Positions 62,328 to 64,000 of a stretch of DNA of 64,000 nt are shown here, piece by piece (the stretch's first letter is position 1; every line of letters starts with the position of its first letter). This DNA is from JAKANT01 sp035502095. GTDB taxonomy: Bacteria; Pseudomonadota; Gammaproteobacteria; Burkholderiales; Burkholderiaceae_F. Both the position numbers and the translations under genes were made by a program. Below the pieces are notes generated by a model. The model worked only from the letters and a program-made list of their open reading frames with translations. It searched no databases and was not told the origin of the DNA. The stretch covers positions 248,001 through 312,000 of the forward strand of contig DATJUX010000043.1 of assembly GCA_035502095.1 (NCBI GenBank), given 5' to 3'.

Positions 62328-63008
62328 ATGACAACGACAAGCGATGAACTGCAGGCCACTCGCTCACTGCTGCTGGAGCGGTTCCCGGTCTTCGCCGACC
62401 TGCCCGAGCGCCGCCTCACGGAGGTGCTCGCGCAGGCGCAACTGCGGCGGGTCCCGGCAGGCGGGACGATGTTCGAGGCGAACATGCCGTGCACCGGCTT
62501 TCCGCTCGTGCTGGAAGGCAGCGTGCGGGTGACCAAGCTGTCGCCGACCGGGCGCGAGATCGTGCTCTACCGGGTCGCGCCGGGCGAGGGCTGCATCCTC
62601 GCCGGCAGCTGCCTGCTCGGTCACAACGAGTATTCAGCGAGCGCGCTGGCGGAGGACGACGTCACCGTGCTGGTTGTTCCGCCGCCGCTGTTCCAGGAAC
62701 TGATCCTCCATCACGAGTCGTTCCGGCGCTTCGTGTTCGACATGTACGGCGCCCGGCTGGCCGAGGTGATGGAACTGCTCGAGGAGGTCGCCTTCCGCCG
62801 CCTCGATACCCGGCTCGCCCAGCTGCTGATCCAACGCGGGCCGGTCATCAATGCGACGCATCAGAAGCTCGCCGACGAGCTGGGAAGCGTGCGCGTCTTC
62901 GTCAGCCGGCTGCTGCGCAACTTCGAGCAGCGCGGGTGGGTGAAGCTGGAGCGCGAGAAAGTGACGGTGGTCGACCTGAAGGGCCTGGCCGGACTCGCAA
63001 AGCAGTGA
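62328..63008 (+). CDS. Crp/Fnr family transcriptional regulator
   Basis: This 226-residue regulator has a cNMP-binding-type sensor domain (residues ~15-135; GTMFEANMPCTGFPLVLEGS, VRVTKLSPTGREIVLYRVAP), a dimer helix and an HTH_Crp domain (~155-220; LADELGSVRVFVSRLLRNFE). Three Cys cluster in the sensor region (NMPC, GEGC, AGSC). The N-terminal FNR iron-sulfur Cys set is absent, so sensing by thiol or persulfide chemistry is plausible. It is divergent from trxC-HMA-SQR-DUF302. The palindrome in between is repeated ahead of the RND operon, which points to one regulon. Confidence 0.9.
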   Translation: MTTTSDELQATRSLLLERFPVFADLPERRLTEVLAQAQLRRVPAGGTMFEANMPCTGFPLVLEGSVRVTKLSPTGREIVLYRVAPGEGCILAGSCLLGHNEYSASALAEDDVTVLVVPPPLFQELILHHESFRRFVFDMYGARLAEVMELLEEVAFRRLDTRLAQLLIQRGPVINATHQKLADELGSVRVFVSRLLRNFEQRGWVKLEREKVTVVDLKGLAGLAKQ

Positions 63009-63036
63009 CCTGGGGCGGACGGAGCGCCCGGCGCGC

Positions 63037-63528
63037 TTACATCCGATCGCGCGCCGGCGCCGCCTCCGCAGGGGGCTCGGGCCACTCGACGAACAGGCGC
63101 GCGGCCTCAACCGGATCGCGGCTCGCGTGCAGGCGGGTGCGAAAGTGCCCGTCGGAGAACAAGCGCGTCGCCGCGGCGAGCAACTGAAGGTGCTCGTCGG
63201 CCGCGGGATAGGGCACCAGCAGGACCAGCACGTCGGAAACCGGCCTGCGGTCGGGAGCGCCGAACGGGATCGGCGTCTCGAGGCGCATATACGCCGCCCG
63301 TATCGGTCCCAGTCCCTCGATCCGCGCGTGGGGGATCGCGACCCCTTCGCCCACCGCCGTGGATGCCGCCTGTTCGCGCCGGAGCAGGCAGTGGGCGATC
63401 TGGTGCTGCGACAGACCATGCTCGCGCTGCATGTGCCGTCCGATCGCCTCGAACAGCGCGTGCTTGTCCCCGACCTGGATGTCGAGGCACACATCCTCCG
63501 GCAGCAGGTAACGCGCGATGATGTTCAA
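63037..63528 (-). CDS. PTS IIA domain protein (PtsN/fructose-type)
   Basis: This 163-residue PTS EIIA type-2 domain (PF00359) has the phosphorylatable His in VGEGVAIPHARIEGLGPIRA near residue 66. Flanking motifs are ARYLLPEDVCLDIQVGDKHA and PVSDVLVLLVPYPAADEHLQ. With no fused transport domains it is of the regulatory PtsN type, which relays phosphate state to potassium, nitrogen or stress control. The start is TTG 63528 (MNIIARYLLPEDVC); no ATG or GTG fits. It is convergent with the Crp/Fnr gene (28 bp) and divergent from the RMD1 gene. Confidence 0.85.
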   Translation of the reverse strand: MNIIARYLLPEDVCLDIQVGDKHALFEAIGRHMQREHGLSQHQIAHCLLRREQAASTAVGEGVAIPHARIEGLGPIRAAYMRLETPIPFGAPDRRPVSDVLVLLVPYPAADEHLQLLAAATRLFSDGHFRTRLHASRDPVEAARLFVEWPEPPAEAAPARDRM

Positions 63529-63681
63529 TTTCGACCCCGGGCGGTGGTTCGAACTTGCGTGGGTGTTCGGCGGCGCGGCCAGGATACGCCGGGCCTCGCG
63601 TTCACGGGGCGCACGTCGGGTGTTCCTTCGCCGTGCAAAATGCGGCCCGCCTTCCTTCCGTTTTTTGGAGATGTCCGCGCA

Positions 63682-64000
63682 ATGGCGACGCCGTCGCACA
63701 CCTTCAACGCCGTGGCCTTTGTCGAGAACCTGGTGCTCAAGGACCTGGCGCCGGCGTTTCCGCAGGCGCGGCGAACGCTGCACGAGATCTCGTATCCGAC
63801 CTCCGCGGGAGGGACGGTCTTCATCTACCCGTCTGGCGTGGTGGTCCTGCACGACGTACCGGCCGCCGAACGCGAGGCGCAACTCGCGCGTTTGCATGCT
63901 GCACGGCCCGGGCTGACGAGCGCGCTCGGCGTCGACGAGTCGCTTTCGGTGCACGAAGAACCCGGCGCGAAGACCGAGATCCGGGACGGCGTGCTGATCG
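63682..64000 (+). CDS. RMD1-family (DUF155) protein, 5' part (truncated by window edge)
   Basis: The frame opens at ATG 63682 with GGAG upstream and runs off the right edge after 106 codons. SHTFNAVAFVENLVLKDLAP, RTLHEISYPTSAGGTVFIYP and SGVVVLHDVPAAEREAQLAR match the N-terminal domain of RMD1/DUF155 proteins. The bacterial members end with C-terminal membrane helices that are not visible here. The function in bacteria is unknown. Confidence 0.72.
   Translation, partial: MATPSHTFNAVAFVENLVLKDLAPAFPQARRTLHEISYPTSAGGTVFIYPSGVVVLHDVPAAEREAQLARLHAARPGLTSALGVDESLSVHEEPGAKTEIRDGVLI

Overview
The window is GC-rich, densely coded DNA from what is most likely a betaproteobacterium of the Burkholderiales type. 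This is inferred from family content: a DUF1631 protein, a TctDE-type two-component pair beside a citrate system, an ActP/DUF485 acetate uptake pair with its usual DUF294 and DnaQ-like neighbours, a PrpF-family isomerase and an RMD1-family protein. No 16S rRNA or other species marker is present, so I name no genus. I find about 60 protein genes or gene remnants, and no rRNA, tRNA, CRISPR array or intact insertion sequence.

Layout. 0-1.1 kb: the 5' part of an L-rhamnose mutarotase running off the left edge, then a decayed YeeE/YedE-like remnant. 1.1-5.1 kb: a DUF1631 protein, a small lipoprotein and a phasin-like helical protein. 5.3-9.4 kb: a D-2-hydroxyacid dehydrogenase followed by a CUT2-type sugar ABC transporter (ATPase, permease, binding protein) closed by a clear terminator. 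9.6-17.3 kb: a hydrolase, a TPR-methyltransferase, an SDR, and the acetate cluster (DUF294 CBS/nucleotidyltransferase, DnaQ-like exonuclease, convergent actP and DUF485). 17.4-18.3 kb: two overlapping tail-tube proteins of the contractile injection system type. 18.5-20.6 kb: gnd and tal of the pentose phosphate pathway. 20.7-25.2 kb: an RpiR-family regulator with a MocD-MocE-like desaturase/Rieske fusion, an SDR and a PhyH dioxygenase, likely one small oxidative catabolic cluster. 25.2-33.2 kb: a GST, a truncated eCIS-type AAA ATPase, an FAH hydrolase, an epoxide hydrolase, lipoproteins, a HIT protein, a DUF4397 lipoprotein and a DUF1127 protein.

33.3-42.6 kb: a citrate or 2-hydroxycarboxylate locus. 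A two-subunit ATP-citrate-lyase-like enzyme, a 2-HCT family transporter and a thioesterase form one leftward operon, divergent from tctD-tctE. 42.9-44.1 kb: a PrpF gene interrupted by one amber codon. 44.2-49.9 kb: a BMP-type nucleoside/purine ABC transporter with a Rieske oxygenase as its last gene. 50.1-54.7 kb: Kup, a small His/Cys protein and a TonB-dependent receptor.

55.0-63.0 kb: a sulfide/thiol module made of DUF2892, an RND permease and adaptor, DUF302, an SQR-like flavoprotein, an HMA protein and TrxC, divergent from a Crp/Fnr regulator. A 14-bp palindrome of the same design lies upstream of both the regulator/trxC pair and the RND operon. The right end holds a PTS IIA (PtsN-like) gene and the start of an RMD1-family gene.

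The items most worth a second look are the sulfide/RND module with its shared palindrome, the citrate-lyase-like large subunit that has Asn where the first catalytic His is expected, the orphan injection-system parts, the desaturase-Rieske fusion cluster, and the single nonsense codon in prpF. Degenerate copies of a dispersed palindromic repeat, starting TGTCAT(C/T)C, mark several intergenic gaps.
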